NCBI GenBank assembly: GCA_019614645.1
Contig: JABWDB010000049.1
Span: 2,221,403-2,285,402, forward strand
Direction: 5' to 3'
Source of the DNA: Stratiolaelaps scimitus
Taxonomy: Eukaryota; Arthropoda; Arachnida; Mesostigmata; Laelapidae
Length of the DNA stretch: 64,000 nt
The notes below the pieces were generated by a model. That model did not search any database and was not told where the DNA came from. It saw only the letters and a program-made list of their open reading frames with translations. The translations under genes were made by a program, and so were the position numbers. How positions within the stretch are numbered: position 1 is the stretch's first letter; each line of letters begins with the position of its first letter. Positions 31,412 through 42,660 of this stretch are shown piece after piece.

Positions 31412-32131
31412 TGGTGAGGCCGTTAGGGCGGCGCCCGTTGGTAGTGTCGAGGCTCTGCAGCTCCTTCATTCAAGGGATACCGGCGGAGCGGAGGGCCCTT
31501 GTGAGCGTGTCATTAAGCATCGTGTGCCGTGGATGGCGAGCGGCACTGCGCTCGCACGACAGTCCGTGGTGGCTATTCGTTTCGACAGGGTACCCGCAAC
31601 GGGCGCAGCTGTGGGTGGCAACGACAGTGGCCCTGAGGCGGAGGCCCACACAGAAGAGGAGGGAGAGATCGTCGAGAGCAATGCCAAGGGACGAGGAGGA
31701 AAGCGCGTGGAGCCATGCCCCTGCACCATCCCTGTCGACGGCGCCGAGGCGAGCCTGGTCAGCAACGTGTGGCGCTGAGGCCAGAAGGGAGTCCCGCAGC
31801 TCCTCGTGGAGGACATCAGACCATGCCCGTTGCTTGCTCTGCTTGTCCTGAGGGACCCCGGCGCGAACGCACGTCTTGTCAAGGGCAGCCTCAAGGGAAG
31901 CGGAAAAGCGAGAGCCTCGGGAGGGGGGGAGGACTGTGGCAACCATGTCGACCACCGCCGTGGGCGAGGCTGCTTAGCAAACGTCAGCCAAGCAGTGTAC
32001 ACTGAGGATGCCGAGGCCACCACGTCCAGCACCATGTAATCATAGGCGTGAAGGGCTGAAGCCTCAGTGCCGGCCGGGCTTGTCCTAAGCAAGTGCTGCA
32101 TACGCGCCGCCGAGAAACAGGACCGAAGGAG
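31412..32131 (-). mobile_element. RLE-type LINE fragment G
   Basis: Mirror of fragment E with the same two endpoints, which shows that the LINE piece and its junctions were copied in the P4 duplication. Its frame is open for 231 codons, with CARCGYPVETNSHHGLSCER near 31,600 and LNDTLTRALRSAGIP. Confidence 0.85.
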
Positions 32132-32348
32132 GAATGATGAGCAAGCGATTGATGTTGTCAAATCAGAATCGAATTGTTTTGTTAGTCTATTTCATATCTA
32201 ATAGCTTGCTAACATAAGGTGTGACATCAACATGACCTCTCATTTGTTCCTATGAAGACGAAAGCTGCACCGCAGCTCAAATCGCTTCATGTGGTCGACA
32301 AGCGATGCGATAGTTCTACGGAAGAACTATTGTAATTAAGAAAACAGT

Positions 32349-32421
32349 TGTTTCCGCCCGGGATCGAACCGGGGACCTTGCGCGTGTGAGGCGCACGTGA
32401 TAACCACTACACCACGGAAAC
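32349..32421 (-). tRNA. tRNA-Val(CAC), copy 9
   Basis: Intact body. Terminator TTTT in ACTGTTTTCTT. Direct-repeat partner of the gene at 4,515. Confidence 0.97.
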
Positions 32422-32704
32422 GACAATGGTACTTTCGGGTTGTTCTTGATGTCTACATTGTATGAATAGGTAGACACACTGTCCCCAACTACTCAAATTA
32501 TTGTAGAGCTAAAGACGCACAATTAAGTTCGCAAAAAGCTTTAATTTCCTCAAAAATCAACAAACTTGGCCCCGACAGGTTCTCATTGTAATACAGAAGG
32601 TTAAGGGCCTCTGATATGGTGGAACAGCTGAAAGTCAGCTCAAAATCAAAGCAATGATTCCGTGTCTATGAGGCAGCCTTTCGTTAACCAAAAATACTAT
32701 ATCA

Positions 32705-32777
32705 TGGTTCCAGCCGGGATCGAACCGGCGACCTTTTGCGTGTAAAGCAAAAGTTATAACCACTACACTATGGAACC
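32705..32777 (-). tRNA. tRNA-Val(TAC), copy 9, damaged D-arm
   Basis: Two substitutions turn the D-arm end TTATCACG into TTATAACT. One breaks a D-stem G-C pair, the other changes the base at the D/anticodon junction. Anticodon, T-arm and acceptor are intact. It may be weak or inactive. The direct-repeat partner at 4,867 is normal. Confidence 0.75.
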
Positions 32778-33640
32778 TGATGTCTAGTCCACTAACAATT
32801 GAAAAACAATGATTTTATTTGTTTTTGTAATTTAATGAATTATAATAATTAATCTAATTCTGGAACGCCTGTCCCTTGCTGTGCAGAAAGGCAATGCCAT
32901 CGTCTTCATCGCGACAATGTCGGCCTCAGCTCCGGTCCCTGCTAATCCCGCCCCAATAATTCCTAGAAATAATTCCTAATTATTGTATGTTTGAATAAAT
33001 ATTTATTTTATGGATTGGTCTAATTACTCCCATCTTCGAGCTGTAGATGAAGCATGACATGGAATTTTAGCAGACCTGAATTTAATTAATTTAAAAAAAA
33101 AGAACTCTCTTTGGAGACGATTGATTGGAATTTGCCAAGCTGATAAGAAACATACTCCACAGTTCAATTGTTGTCTGATCTTCCAAAAATTAGTTACAGG
33201 AACATGGAATTTATGTCGATTTCACATCGTATAGAAATATTCATAATAGCAATTTGATTATTTCTTAATATCATGTAGTAGAACATGGTTGAGCGTATTA
33301 CATTTCAGTATAGCATGCTCTGTTGTCGGTCTTAAAATTAAACTGTTCGATCAATTTGAAAAAATTAAGGTGTTTCCACATCAAAATCAAATCTACAAAG
33401 CTAACCCACTCCGGCTCGTTTGTGAGTCTATACTAAGACGGTTAAGTCGCCAGTCTTTAAATTCTAGCTCCGACAACAGAAGCCCAAACTCGTCTCATTG
33501 GACAAATGCGGACGAACCTAAACGCTCCAAAAAGGAAATCGAGTATTCGCTTGGTTTAAGGGTTCGCGCATCTGAAGTGCTTATTTGTGACGCATACTGT
33601 AAGATTCGATTTTGAGCAGTTTATTATTCAAACGAAATAG
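32778..33640. repeat. Direct repeat with 4,940-5,740
   Basis: Same-strand copy about 27.8 kb from its partner, interrupted by the LINE tail at 32,860-33,018. Confidence 0.75.
32860..33018 (+). mobile_element. RLE-type LINE, 5'-truncated 159-bp insertion with TSD
   Basis: LINE 3' end with CCTAGAAATAATTCCTAATT and TGTTTGAATAAATATTT. The 7-bp repeat TCTAATT lies at 32,853-32,859 and 33,019-33,025. The partner repeat at about 5,000-5,030 is uninterrupted. Confidence 0.85.
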
Positions 33641-33756
33641 TCAAGCGTGACTTATCTCCTGTTTAGATTGCTCAGAAATCTCCGTTTTACCATGCTATTT
33701 GCTCGCCCGCCTAAGACCACACACGAAAAATCACAAGAATCGTTATTAGGTTTTGG

Positions 33757-33853
33757 AAATCTATTGCCGTCCTCGGGACAATGTCGGCCTCTGCCCGGTC
33801 CCCAACGAATCCCCCCTAATATTCCCTAGAACTAATTCCTGATTATTGTATGT
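33757..33853 (+). mobile_element. RLE-type LINE 3' tail fragment
   Basis: Short tail (CCTCGGGACAATGTCGGCCT to CTAATTCCTGATTATTG) that replaces about 40 bp of the repeat seen at 5,860-5,900. No clear TSD. Confidence 0.75.
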
Positions 33854-33859
33854 TTTTAT

Positions 33860-34289
33860 AGATATAATATTCCATATGAATCGTGGTTCATCCTACGTTC
33901 ACACAACTTGTGTAGTATAAGTCAAAGCTTACGTTTAGCATAGTTTTCGTATAGCATAGCATAGTTCACATAGCATAGCAGTAGTTATTAATAGACTAAT
34001 CAACTAAAATATCGGTTTGTTAAAAAGAGCGAAAAGAATGATACTGCATATGATGACACTACACACAGGTTGTGTGTAGTATTATCATATGCACTTTATT
34101 GACCTTTCGAAGCCATTGTAATGTGTAAAACAACAGTTGTATGCTGATAACAACAGTTGAACTTGGGCAATCGATTCCAATATATCACATTTTCAATGCA
34201 TTTTTAAGAAGCCATTTGAATACGAAGGCGTTGCTTGGCTCCGATCCGGAAAAGCCGGTACAGCTATGCTGTGTCGCAATCCTTCATAT
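33860..34289. other. Gly-unit flank relative without tRNA
   Basis: Matches 5,910-6,000 and 9,550-9,650 (in reverse), but the Gly-like tRNA is absent; a short run of ATAGCATAGC repeats and a CTACACACAGG-TTGTGTGTAG palindrome are here. 34,130-34,290 is GC-rising spacer. Confidence 0.55.
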
Positions 34290-35330
34290 AGCCGGGTTGG
34301 GAACACTGGGGGCTGTCCGTATCGCGGGCTGCTGCTCTGCCGCTGTGTTTGTCATCGGTGGTGCGGTTGGTGCTGCTGTCCATTCCTTCAGCCGTGGTGC
34401 AGACGTCGCTGCTGGCTTCGCTCCCTGCCAACTGGTGGCTGCTGTTCGGGGAGCAGTTGTTGAGGAATTTGCCGCCGTCATCGTGAATGGCACCGTAGTC
34501 GCCACCGGTGCCGCCGCCAAGGCCTGATCGCCCACTACAAAAGAGGTGAGCGTCGTGCACGGCGGGCGCACTGCACCTGGCGGACACATGACACGCGACA
34601 TGATACGCCGGTCTTGCTTCCTCCCGTGCTACTGGTTCTATGGCACCCGGTCACTTGTCCGCCTCTGCCACCATGTGCATACGCACCACTATCGTTACAC
34701 GCACGCGCCTTCCCTTCCAAGCAGACCGCACGGTCGATGTCTCTTACGAAATCCCGCACATCCCAATGTGTACGACCAGTCATGAACCAAACATTTATAC
34801 CGCGGCAGAATGCCCTTCAGTAGTTGGTCTATGTGGCGATGACGGGTAGCTTGAGTTGTTTGGCAATGGTCTCTTTCCGCAAAGCGTAGTGCTCGATCGG
34901 TTCATCGTTCCACTGCACACACCATCGCAGTTGGCTTAGTGAAACGCTGAAGTCAAGTTCGCGACAATACGCCTGCCTTAAGATCGTTTTAAACTCGTAT
35001 GTTGCTGCCTCTGCACCATGTTCAGTAACCACAGATGTGCCGAACAGGTCATTTTCGCCAAAAGTACTGATTTTATCTGTGGCACCGTCCACCACCCGAT
35101 CTCCTTGGCCGACTCGAAGCGTCGCAGCCGTTCTTTCGGTAGCTGGCTGTCATTGCCTGTGACAATGGTAACAGTGACGTCAACAAGTGCCGGCACCTGC
35201 TGCTGTATGGCCGACCCTCTCGCGGCCGCTATACCAGCCTCAGTCGTCTGTTTCATGGCTTGGGTAAACACCGCCATAAACATGCGCCATCATTCCTTCG
35301 GTTCCTGGTTCACCATCCTGTGTTGCATTT
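34290..35330 (-). pseudogene. LTR-retrotransposon gag remnant
   Basis: Frameshifted minus-strand gag. Words in order from the 5' side are VTIVTGNDSQLPKERLRRFE, KSVLLAKMTCSAHLWLLN, then YEFKTILRQAYCRELD and EPIEHYALRKETIAKQL (capsid-like fold of Ty3/gypsy-type gag), and further down a possible zinc-knuckle end HMSRVMCPP. No protease, RT or LTR is found nearby. The assignment rests on pattern likeness, and BEL-type gag is an alternative. Confidence 0.55.
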
Positions 35331-35993
35331 GTCAGCTCAAATGTTCGTTCAACAGACTTTATCCGCTGCTTTACCGACTCTATCCGAATCAGAGCCCCGA
35401 TAGGCCCGGTCACTGTCTAGTCATACGCACTCATTCCAGACGATCTCTCTCTTTCTCAACACGACGACCGCTCTGTTTCTTCCGCAACAACTCAATCGCC
35501 CAATTCACCTTCGATTAAAAAAGGGAAAACTTCCTTTCACCAATTGAACCCCACTTCTGAGCTGTCAACGATGGCCAGGTTTACACGGGGATTGCGAGAG
35601 AAGACACAAATTGATTTCGGAGATGGTGGGCAACTGTCACCATATTGCTAATGGCAATGGCAACCTACTAACCTAATGGTGCCTACTTATCCGTTCAAGG
35701 ACGCTGAGGCAACCGGTCGTAATGTACACATTACCTACACCTGCGATGCTATGGAACGTGGCCATGCAACTCTAACCACTCTTCATATATATATATATAT
35801 ATATATGCACCAAACAGTCAAACGCAATAATTCTAATTGTGATTTACTTGACTTCGACGATGTACTTGTCATGCGTCAAACTCAGACCTGATCTTGTTCG
35901 AGATGGAAGTATCCCACCTTCGACTCATAGTTTACCTTCAATAAGTTTTCGAAAAATATGAATTGTTCGAGCTTGTTACTGGAGTTATTGGGT
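35331..35993. other. Spacer with (AT)n microsatellite
   Basis: An (AT)n run sits at 35,785-35,807. No gene is seen. Confidence 0.6.
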
Positions 35994-36063
35994 GGTTCCA
36001 TACTGTAGTGGTAATCACGTTCGCTCTATAAGCAAAAGGTAGGTTCGAACGCAGACGGAACCA
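35994..36063 (+). pseudogene. tRNA-Val(TAC) pseudogene, 70 nt
   Basis: Acceptor stem matches Val-TAC at both ends, but the anticodon region reads CTCTATAAG, the variable/T-stem region lacks three nucleotides and the B box is GGTTCGAACGC. An isolated old copy. Confidence 0.8.
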
Positions 36064-36295
36064 TTAAATATTGTTATCACGTGACAATGTCGTATTCCTC
36101 TTTATTACAAAGCACATGACTTCATGGTACAATATACCGTATTAGGATATCCAGTATCATGATATCTTGTACCACGGCGATATGTCAATTTTGGTTGACG
36201 GGGTTGTACATACAGGTTACACATCGTAAGCTATATGAAATAGTGTCATCAAAGTCCAGTAATGAATAATATTACTATCAGCTGCTACACATAAC

Positions 36296-36368
36296 GTTTC
36301 CGTGGTGTAGTGGTTATCACGTGCGCCTCACACGCGCAAGGTCCCCGGTTCGATCCCGGGCGGAAACA
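36296..36368 (+). tRNA. tRNA-Val(CAC), copy 10
   Basis: Intact body with different flanks from the cluster copies. T-rich stretch GATTCATTTTGAG downstream. The flank shared with the copy at 43,507 (GGATTCATTTTGAGTC) shows that these two form a subgroup. Confidence 0.96.
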
Positions 36369-36438
36369 TGGATTCATTTTGAGTCCGTTTTATTTTGATG
36401 ATCTTTGGCACAAACCTTCGCCAGATACATCCTAAGTA

Positions 36439-36575
36439 TCAGGTATGAGTAAGGCAGAAAATAAGCAAAGGTGGCCCCGACAGGTCCTCATAGTAATACC
36501 TAAAGGTTAAGAGCTGAGGCCTGTCAGATAGGGGAACAGCTGAGGGTCAGCTCGAAAAAAAAAAAAAAAAAAAAA
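36439..36575 (+). mobile_element. S1 retroposon with 16-bp TSD and poly(A)
   Basis: 137 bp from TCAGGTATGAGTAAGGCAG to a tail of about 21 A. The direct repeat AGATACATCCTAAGTA lies at 36,423-36,438 and 36,576-36,591. The 3' end before the tail is the hairpin AGCTGA-GGG-TCAGCT plus CG. No Pol III A or B box is visible, so it is not a typical tRNA-derived SINE. Confidence 0.92.
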
Positions 36576-36591
36576 AGATACATCCTAAGTA

Positions 36592-37069
36592 GAACAGCGT
36601 AAAATCCGATAATTGGATATAAAGGTTCTGCTTGTCCCATATATATCAATATATCTATAAATATATATTGGAGTGAGTTGAGAGATCCCCTTATTTCCAT
36701 AACGGGATAAATATATATCACAGTTAGAACATATAGTACTCACGTGGAATCAATATACCAAGCCACATTACATGTAGAAACTGGGTGGAACACCGTGTTG
36801 GTGAATTCACCTGCCCATACGCCGTGCATACGTGGTGTAATTCTCATTCATTCATTTATTGACCTTTGTTAGGTAATATACCAATATGTATAAATATAAA
36901 TATAACATCAATATATTACCATAGGTAGGTGAAAACTCACAAGTATCACAGCTTCGTACTTGCGTGTAAATATGTATATATTATATATATATGATCAGTG
37001 TTTATAATATTCATGCAGTATATAGGATATAAAACTATAAAAAGAGGATATTGAGCACCGTTCGTCCTG
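36592..37069. other. AT-rich spacer
   Basis: Several short AT runs (36,650-36,670, 36,970-36,990). Nothing else recognised. Confidence 0.5.
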
Positions 37070-37880
37070 ATCATCCACTGCGTGACGATTTCGCCAGGCT
37101 GTTGAGCAAAATGACGTGATTGCAGATCCTGACAGATTGCAGCATCGTATTGCGGGCAAGAGACTCCGCATCTGAGGCATCGGCAGATTCGCTCGGGTCA
37201 TGGAAAAGACGTTCCACACACAGAACGTGATGGAACCCGTGCGCCGCAAATCTTGTCACGATGTGACGATTTGCACGCTTTGCCTGCTTTCAGGTCGAGT
37301 CTCTTATTACGCCCGTATTGGACAGGTCTGGGTCGGCCTCCGCGGTTTGTTTTCTCACCCGCGACAGCACTCTTTGTAGGCCTCGGTGGCTCTGAGATAG
37401 TATCAACGACGAAGTACACCACTCGATTTTTTTGTAGAAATGTGGAGCCTTAGCACCCGTTCGAGGAATGTTACCTTCATACAGTTGAGAATATCGAGGT
37501 CCTCCACAAGCGAATCCTCCCAAAGTATGTCCACACCATACAATGCAACCGGGACGATTTTTAGGTTGACCAACTGGGGAGCGGTCTTTACAGAGAGCAC
37601 GTGCGGGTTTCTGTTTGAAGCGGCAGCCCCCAGCGCTTTTCAAAACCTTTCCTTGATGTATGTGGGAAAGCTTTTTAAATCGAACGGAATCGCTATTCTC
37701 GGGTAGTGGAACTTGTTGACGTACGGCAGGGGCGACCCTGCGTGCCATAACGTGTCAGCCATTGCTGGCCGTCTAAATTGCATCGCCTCAGTCTTGGCGA
37801 TGTTGACATTGAGGCCCAGTTCTGTGGTGGCTGAGTGGAGGTTGCTTGCTGTACCTGGAAGCGGCGTCCCGGTATAATAA
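37070..37880 (-). pseudogene. LINE reverse transcriptase C-terminal remnant
   Basis: Minus strand. LGLNVNIAKTEAMQFRRPA near 37,765-37,820 is the RT motif after the catalytic box (LN-x-x-KT). NLKIVPVALYGVDILWED near 37,515-37,570 matches the connection region (VALYG...W) of LINE pol proteins. Frameshifts and stops interrupt it, and neither a 3' tail nor a target duplication is evident. It is distinct in sequence from the LINEs at 3.4, 21 and 44 kb. Confidence 0.7.
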
Positions 37881-38626
37881 GTTCAGTTAACGATATGACC
37901 TTAGATACGATAGTGTCGCTTCTTAGATTGTTCGATCAGATCTCGAAAAAGTGTTAGATAAGATTGGCCTTTTTCAGTTGATAACTAGATTGGCTTAAAG
38001 CTCTAACATTCTGACGCTCGAGTAACGAGCAGATGGAGGACGGAGGTACAATGTTACTTTCTAAAGAGAATCGCCAGCGCAGTCTCTGCAAGAATCAATT
38101 TTGTACGTTTTCAACAATATTCTATATTAATTCTGGGGAGGTTCCCAGAGAGCTATATATAACCAAGAAACGATCTATAAGTTTGGACAAAACCAGCAGT
38201 TGGTGCAAACGAATATATAGATAACGTTATTTTATAATAAAATAGCCAAAATAGTAATCACAAGTAAGGTTGTAGATTTGACTGAACATAAAATTGGCTG
38301 ACGTCAATTTGTGTGGTGCAGTATCGTTGTCCATAACCGTCAACGGTAATTCAATGCACGGTTTTCATTGGCGTTATAGAATAGATATAGTATTCTCTGG
38401 AAAAACGGTTGACAATTTTTTAAGCATGCAACTGTGAATGTTCCTTAGTGATTTAAGCTCAGCGGAGAATAAAGGGTCCTGATTATATGATTAGCAGTAG
38501 CTGTTAAAATAGAAGCCGGTGACTGGGGGCGCGATCAGAGTTGAGCGACCTAAGCTGGCGTACAATCCGGCAAAAAAATTATGGGGATAAAGCCTAGGTC
38601 CACCTTTCTAAATGTTTATCCATAAT
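37881..38626. other. Spacer without recognised features
   Basis: No gene, tRNA or internal repeat found. Confidence 0.45.
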
Positions 38627-38800
38627 GTTTTTTGAGAGGGGAACATTTTCTTCAAACGTACGACCACCACAAGAGACACTTCAATCTCCCTGAAAGTGGG
38701 CCGATCCAGTGCCGGGTTGACGTGGATGGCAAAACGCCTCTGCCTGCTAAAACCATCCTCTGCTGAGGGTCTATCTCTTCCCTAGAGTCCATAACTGGTT
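38627..38800 (-). repeat. S2 short retroposon copy
   Basis: Begins with a T run (GTTTTTTGAG) on the plus strand and contains GAAAGTGGGCCGATCCAGTG and CCTGCTAAAACCATCCTCTG, shared with the TSD-flanked copy at 43,141-43,363. Confidence 0.75.
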
Positions 38801-38944
38801 TCTAGCCAGTGGCGTTGAAAAACTCTCCCGACTGTAGTATAGATAAGACGTATATTATTCGAAATAAATTAAGGAATGTGGCAAGCATGTACGGTTAAAT
38901 TGACAAGGATGTACGATTAAACCGACGCTGCAGTTACCTCACTA

Positions 38945-39648
38945 AATTTTTGGAAATCAGGAATAGTTAATTATTATCATTATAATGAGCTCACTACTGC
39001 GTGAACTATATAAGTTCGTAAATTTGGATTTCTTTATCCTCTCCCTTTATCTGTAATGATATTTGTAATTCGCAAATTATTACAAAAATAGCCAAATTTG
39101 AAATCCGTGGAGTTGATGGTGGCGAAACTAAAAAACTTCAAAGGTAGCGATCATTACTTATCGTTCAACCTAATATATTATATATATATATATATATTAA
39201 TTAATATTAGGTTAATTATTATATATTAATTAATATTAATATTAGGTTGGGGGAAAGAATCGCCACCTTTGACTTTTGTAGTTTCACTATAGTAATTGAT
39301 AAATTTGGTCAAATTTGGTGGTTTTTGAAATCACTTCCGCATCAGATCAACTGTTTACTAATTGCCTAGGCGCAGCAGTTGCCTCAGTGATCGAATATGA
39401 AGATCAAAAACCGTGCATAGCCGACACAATCTTCTTCATTATTTTCGTGCTGGAAGAAGTCTACTAAAACTTTGAGAATCGTATCTGCAACTGGAGCCGA
39501 AAATGCTGTATCCGCAAAAGTCCGTCGAATTCCTGTAAGAAACGTTCTGGACGGCTACGAGAGACAGTCGACGACCAATTGCTTAATTTCTCGTATAGCT
39601 GTTTATCTAACAGGGCCAATGATAACTCCATTGCCATATCAAAACCTC
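38945..39648. other. Back-to-back mariner ends near tRNA-Gly
   Basis: A mariner 3' end (AGCGATCATTACTTATCGTT then CAACCTAA) reaches about 39,170, an AT-rich stretch follows, and a mariner 5' end starts at about 39,241 (TTAGGTTGGGGGAAAGAATC). Then come N-terminal transposase words IVSATGAENAVSAKVR near 39,478-39,525, leading to the Gly pseudogene. The same tail-then-head arrangement occurs at 48.8 and 61.9 kb. Confidence 0.7.
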
Positions 39649-39715
39649 TGCGTCGGCCGGGAATCGAACCCGGGCCACCCGCGTGGCGAGTATTCTACCA
39701 CTGAACCACCGACGC
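39649..39715 (-). pseudogene. tRNA-Gly pseudogene lacking its anticodon
   Basis: Otherwise a perfect Gly-GCC body, but 4 nt are deleted across the anticodon loop (CTCGCCACGCGGG for CTCGCCTGCCACGCGGG), so no anticodon loop can form. Just past it, GACGCTGCATGGTT and AACCATGCAGCGTC (39,711-39,745) form an inverted repeat with a second copy of the tRNA 5' end. Confidence 0.88.
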
Positions 39716-40079
39716 TGCATGGTTGTTGAGGTAACCATGCAGCGTCGGTGGTTTGTTGGAAATCATAAATAGTTAATTATCATCAACGTAATGAGCTCAC
39801 TTCGGCGTGAACTATTATATTATACAGTAGTTCGCAAATTTGGATTTCTTTGTCATCTTTCTTTATCTGTGGATAATTTATCTGTGGACCCAAAAATAAT
39901 GAGACTTCTAGCGTTCTGCGCCGAATTATTATTCTTGGCCGGTTTGAATTCAAATTTGGCGGGTACTGAGACACAACAATTAGCAAGCAGGCGGCGCGAA
40001 AACCGCTAGTATTCGGCTTTCGTTGGGTGTTCGAAATCTCAACAGGCGGAGCAGGTCCCTCAGACTTGCATTTTCACAA
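39716..40079. other. Mariner 3' flank without TIR
   Basis: Contains the GAAATCATAAATAGTTAATT and TTCGCAAATTTGGATTTCTT words found beside other tRNA-Gly genes, but no recognisable terminal repeat. Confidence 0.5.
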
Positions 40080-41065
40080 GAAAAGTGTCAGGTTTATGTT
40101 TCAAAAAAGAAATGTCCAGCTGAAATCCATCGAAGATTGGTTAGTGTGCACGGCCTTGCATAATGCCCTGAATCGACGACAGGTGTGCCGTGGGTGTGCA
40201 TAGTTTAGGTTATTGGGTCATTATAAGGCTATTGGGACATCAATAAACATCGAGGGCGCGCATCCCTTTCCGAATCTCGATTCGACGAACGGATCGAGCT
40301 AATCGAAAAAGCTTTTGAGCAAACTAGAGCTTGGTCACTGACGACGTGGCGTGCTTCGTGAAACATGTCGTCGAATTATTAAAAATAATCTGAGTATGCA
40401 GAGAAGAACTGCAAAATGGGTCCCTCATTAACTCGGTCCTGGCGAACTGAAAATGCGTGAGGAGTGTTCGGGAGACAATTTGTATATATATTGGCAGCAA
40501 AAGAGCGCTAGAGCATACCGTTGCAGTAGACGAGATATGGGTCAGCCTGTATAGAGGACCAGAAAAAGACCAAGTGAAAAAGTGCCTATGACCAGATGAA
40601 CAGGCAATGGCGGTAGCAGTAGCAAAAATATTCGAGCCTAAAGTAATGGTAGCACTTGACATGGATTTTAACGGAATTTGCTACCACGAGATTTTGGGCC
40701 CAACAGAAATAATGGACTCGGCTCGATATCTCGAGTTCTTGAAGAGACTCATGAATAATTGGCATAGCGATAGGAAGCACCGAGTGTGGCTGGTCGATGA
40801 CAATGCTAGGGCCCATCGTAGAAATGAAATTACGTCCTGGCTTAAGGCCAAGAAGATTGAGCGATGGCATGACCCCCCATTTTCCCGATTTAAGGCCGTA
40901 TGAGCATAGTTGTTTCCATCGATTAAAGAGGGCTATAGATGGAAAAAGGTATGCGAGCATCGATTTACAACGAGAGGCCTTAAATAACGAAGTTATACAT
41001 GGGAATAGAAATAGCGCGCACTTAGCCGTCAGAGGGCTCAGAACTCTGGGGCCAGTGTATAAATA
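40080..41065 (+). pseudogene. Mariner transposase remnant
   Basis: Broken plus-strand frames cover the catalytic part. VAVDEIWVSLY near 40,528 corresponds to the first Asp block, WLVDDNARAHRR near 40,790 to the second Asp block, and WHDPPFSRFKA near 40,867 to the PHPPYSPDL third-Asp region, where the aspartate is lost. This fits a DD34D-type mariner. The part at about 40,600-40,670 reappears reversed at 42,250-42,340. Confidence 0.8.
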
Positions 41066-41325
41066 AGAGAGGTGCATACCTCTAACTCATACTAAAAAAT
41101 CTTGGTTATTATTAGTTAGAAACATCATTAGTTATCTACCAGCCTGTCACTGTTGTATTACGAATCAGCTTTAGCCAATTCAATGTGTTGTAGAATAACT
41201 TTTGCTTTTCTGACTATTGGAGGTAATCAAAAGGGGCAAATTTTGCTCAGAATGATTCTTGGCTAGAGGTTATCCTTACTTATCAACTAACCTAATATGT
41301 ACAGGTTCGATTCCCGGCCGATGCA
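41066..41325 (+). other. Mariner 3' region and tRNA-Gly 3' fragment
   Basis: 41,120-41,295 matches the mariner 3' region at 63,040-63,335 and ends in CTAACCTAA. It is followed by a tRNA-Gly 3' piece at 41,303-41,325 (GGTTCGATTCCCGG...GATGCA). The 5' two thirds of that tRNA are gone. Mirrored relatives lie at 60,601-60,622 and 63,341-63,362. Confidence 0.65.
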
Positions 41326-41685
41326 TTGATCATTTTAGTGGTGGCCATGCAGTTATAATCTGGCCTGTTAAGAAAAACTAAGATTATGATTAACATCTGC
41401 TTCGATATATACCACAAGAGCTGTGTGAATTATTATTTCAATGATCTTGTTCACCATATATATATATATATATATATATGGGCATGGTTTCGTAAGACGG
41501 ACCCCTTGAAAATGCAAAGGTGCAAATGTGTGCAATGCCGAAAGCAGTACCGTGGACGTTAAACGTTGGCCGTGGGTCAGTCCGGAAAATTTATATATAT
41601 ATATATGGGAATAAATAGACAATTGTTCACGTTCTAGTTATTAATAAACGAATTAACTAAAAAAGTCGGTCCGAAACGTTTTGTA

Positions 41686-41756
41686 GCGTCGGTGGTTCAG
41701 TGGTAGAATACTCGCCTGCCACGCGGGTGGCCCGGGTTCGATTCCCGGCCGACGCA
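41686..41756 (+). tRNA. tRNA-Gly(GCC), copy 1
   Basis: A 71-nt cloverleaf with acceptor GCGTCGG paired to CCGACGC, short D-loop GGTTCAGTGGTAGAAT, anticodon GCC in loop CTGCCAC, B box GGTTCGATTCC and discriminator A. TTTT in GTTGTCCTTTTAATC lies downstream. It reads GGC and GGU codons. It points away from the Gly gene at 42,057 on the other strand. Confidence 0.97.
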
Positions 41757-42056
41757 GTTGTCCTTTTAATCTGTGGAGTCATTGCAGGCACAATTAGTTA
41801 CAACTGCTTCATTTATTTATAACAGACACAAAGAATTTCTTAATTGATTTAGAATAGTATAACCGTTTATATTATTCAAAGCAAATTCAGGAATGTGACA
41901 AGTATGTACGGTTCAATTTGTGTCATTTAATTTCTTCGTTTATGCACTGATTGTATAGATATGATACTCCATATGTCACACAACCCGTGTGGTATGGATG
42001 TTGCACTTTTTACCTGACCATATAATCACTCCGTAGCCACAGATTAAAATGATCAC

Positions 42057-42127
42057 TGCGTCGGCCGGGAATCGAACCCGGGCCACCCGCGTGGCAGGCG
42101 AGTATTCTACCACTGAACCACCGACGC
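42057..42127 (-). tRNA. tRNA-Gly(GCC), copy 2
   Basis: Intact body. TTTT in GTGATCATTTTAATC downstream on the gene strand. About 80 nt beyond lies the palindrome CACACAACCCGTGTG (41,975) seen beside most Gly genes. Confidence 0.97.
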
Positions 42128-42174
42128 TGCACGTATCTATATATATATATATATATAAATGTTGGCTGTGAGTC

Positions 42175-42660
42175 AGCCCAAAAATCATCAAATTATAATC
42201 GAGCAGCCACACTCGGTTCTTCCTATCGCCATGCCAAAATCTCGTAGTAGCAAATTCCGTTGAAATCCATGTCAAGTGCTATCATTACTCTAGGCTCGAA
42301 TATATTTGGTACTGCCACCGCCATTGCCTGTTCACCTTGTCGTAGCCACTGTTTCACTTGATCTTTTCCCGGTCCACTATACAATACCTACATGCTGACC
42401 CATGTCTCGTCCACTGCAACGGTATGCTCTAAGCGACTCTTTTGCTGCCTATAGATCTTCAAATTGTCTCGCGAACACTCCTCACGCTTTTTCAGTTGGC
42501 CAGGACCAAGTTAACGAGGGACCCATTTTACACTTTTTTTCTGCATCCTCAGATTATCTTTAATAATTCGACGACATGTTTTACTAGGCACGCCAACTTT
42601 AGCATAAACCTGACACTACTCTTGTGAGAATGCAAGTCTGAGGGCATATGTGCAAGAGTT
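42175..42660 (-). pseudogene. Mariner transposase remnant, reversed copy
   Basis: Reverse relative of 40,440-40,830, with broken frames: NRVWLLDYN near 42,210 (second Asp block), MTWISTEFATTRF near 42,245 and the PFCS-like region near 42,530. The fragment flanks the Gly pair opposite the 40-kb remnant. Confidence 0.7.

Larger units (their letters stand above)
28410..32790. repeat. Right arm of inverted duplication P4
   Basis: Mirror of 23,830-27,905. Differences are LINE insertions at 29,308 here and at 27,282 in the other arm. Confidence 0.9.

Noticed and set aside
779..32777. Whether the Val and Met tRNAs are tRNA-derived SINE heads
   Set aside because: Each is an exact full-length tRNA with its own terminator and no fused body, A tail or TSD at the tRNA boundary. 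Intact sequences argue for real genes.
34141..34527. Alanine/valine-rich plus-strand frame as a membrane protein
   Set aside because: It lies antisense to the gag remnant and its composition follows GC content; no convincing start context or homologue is recognised.
1..36000. CRISPR-like array from regularly repeated words
   Set aside because: Repeats are tRNA genes and their flanks with irregular spacing of hundreds of bases on both strands in eukaryotic DNA.
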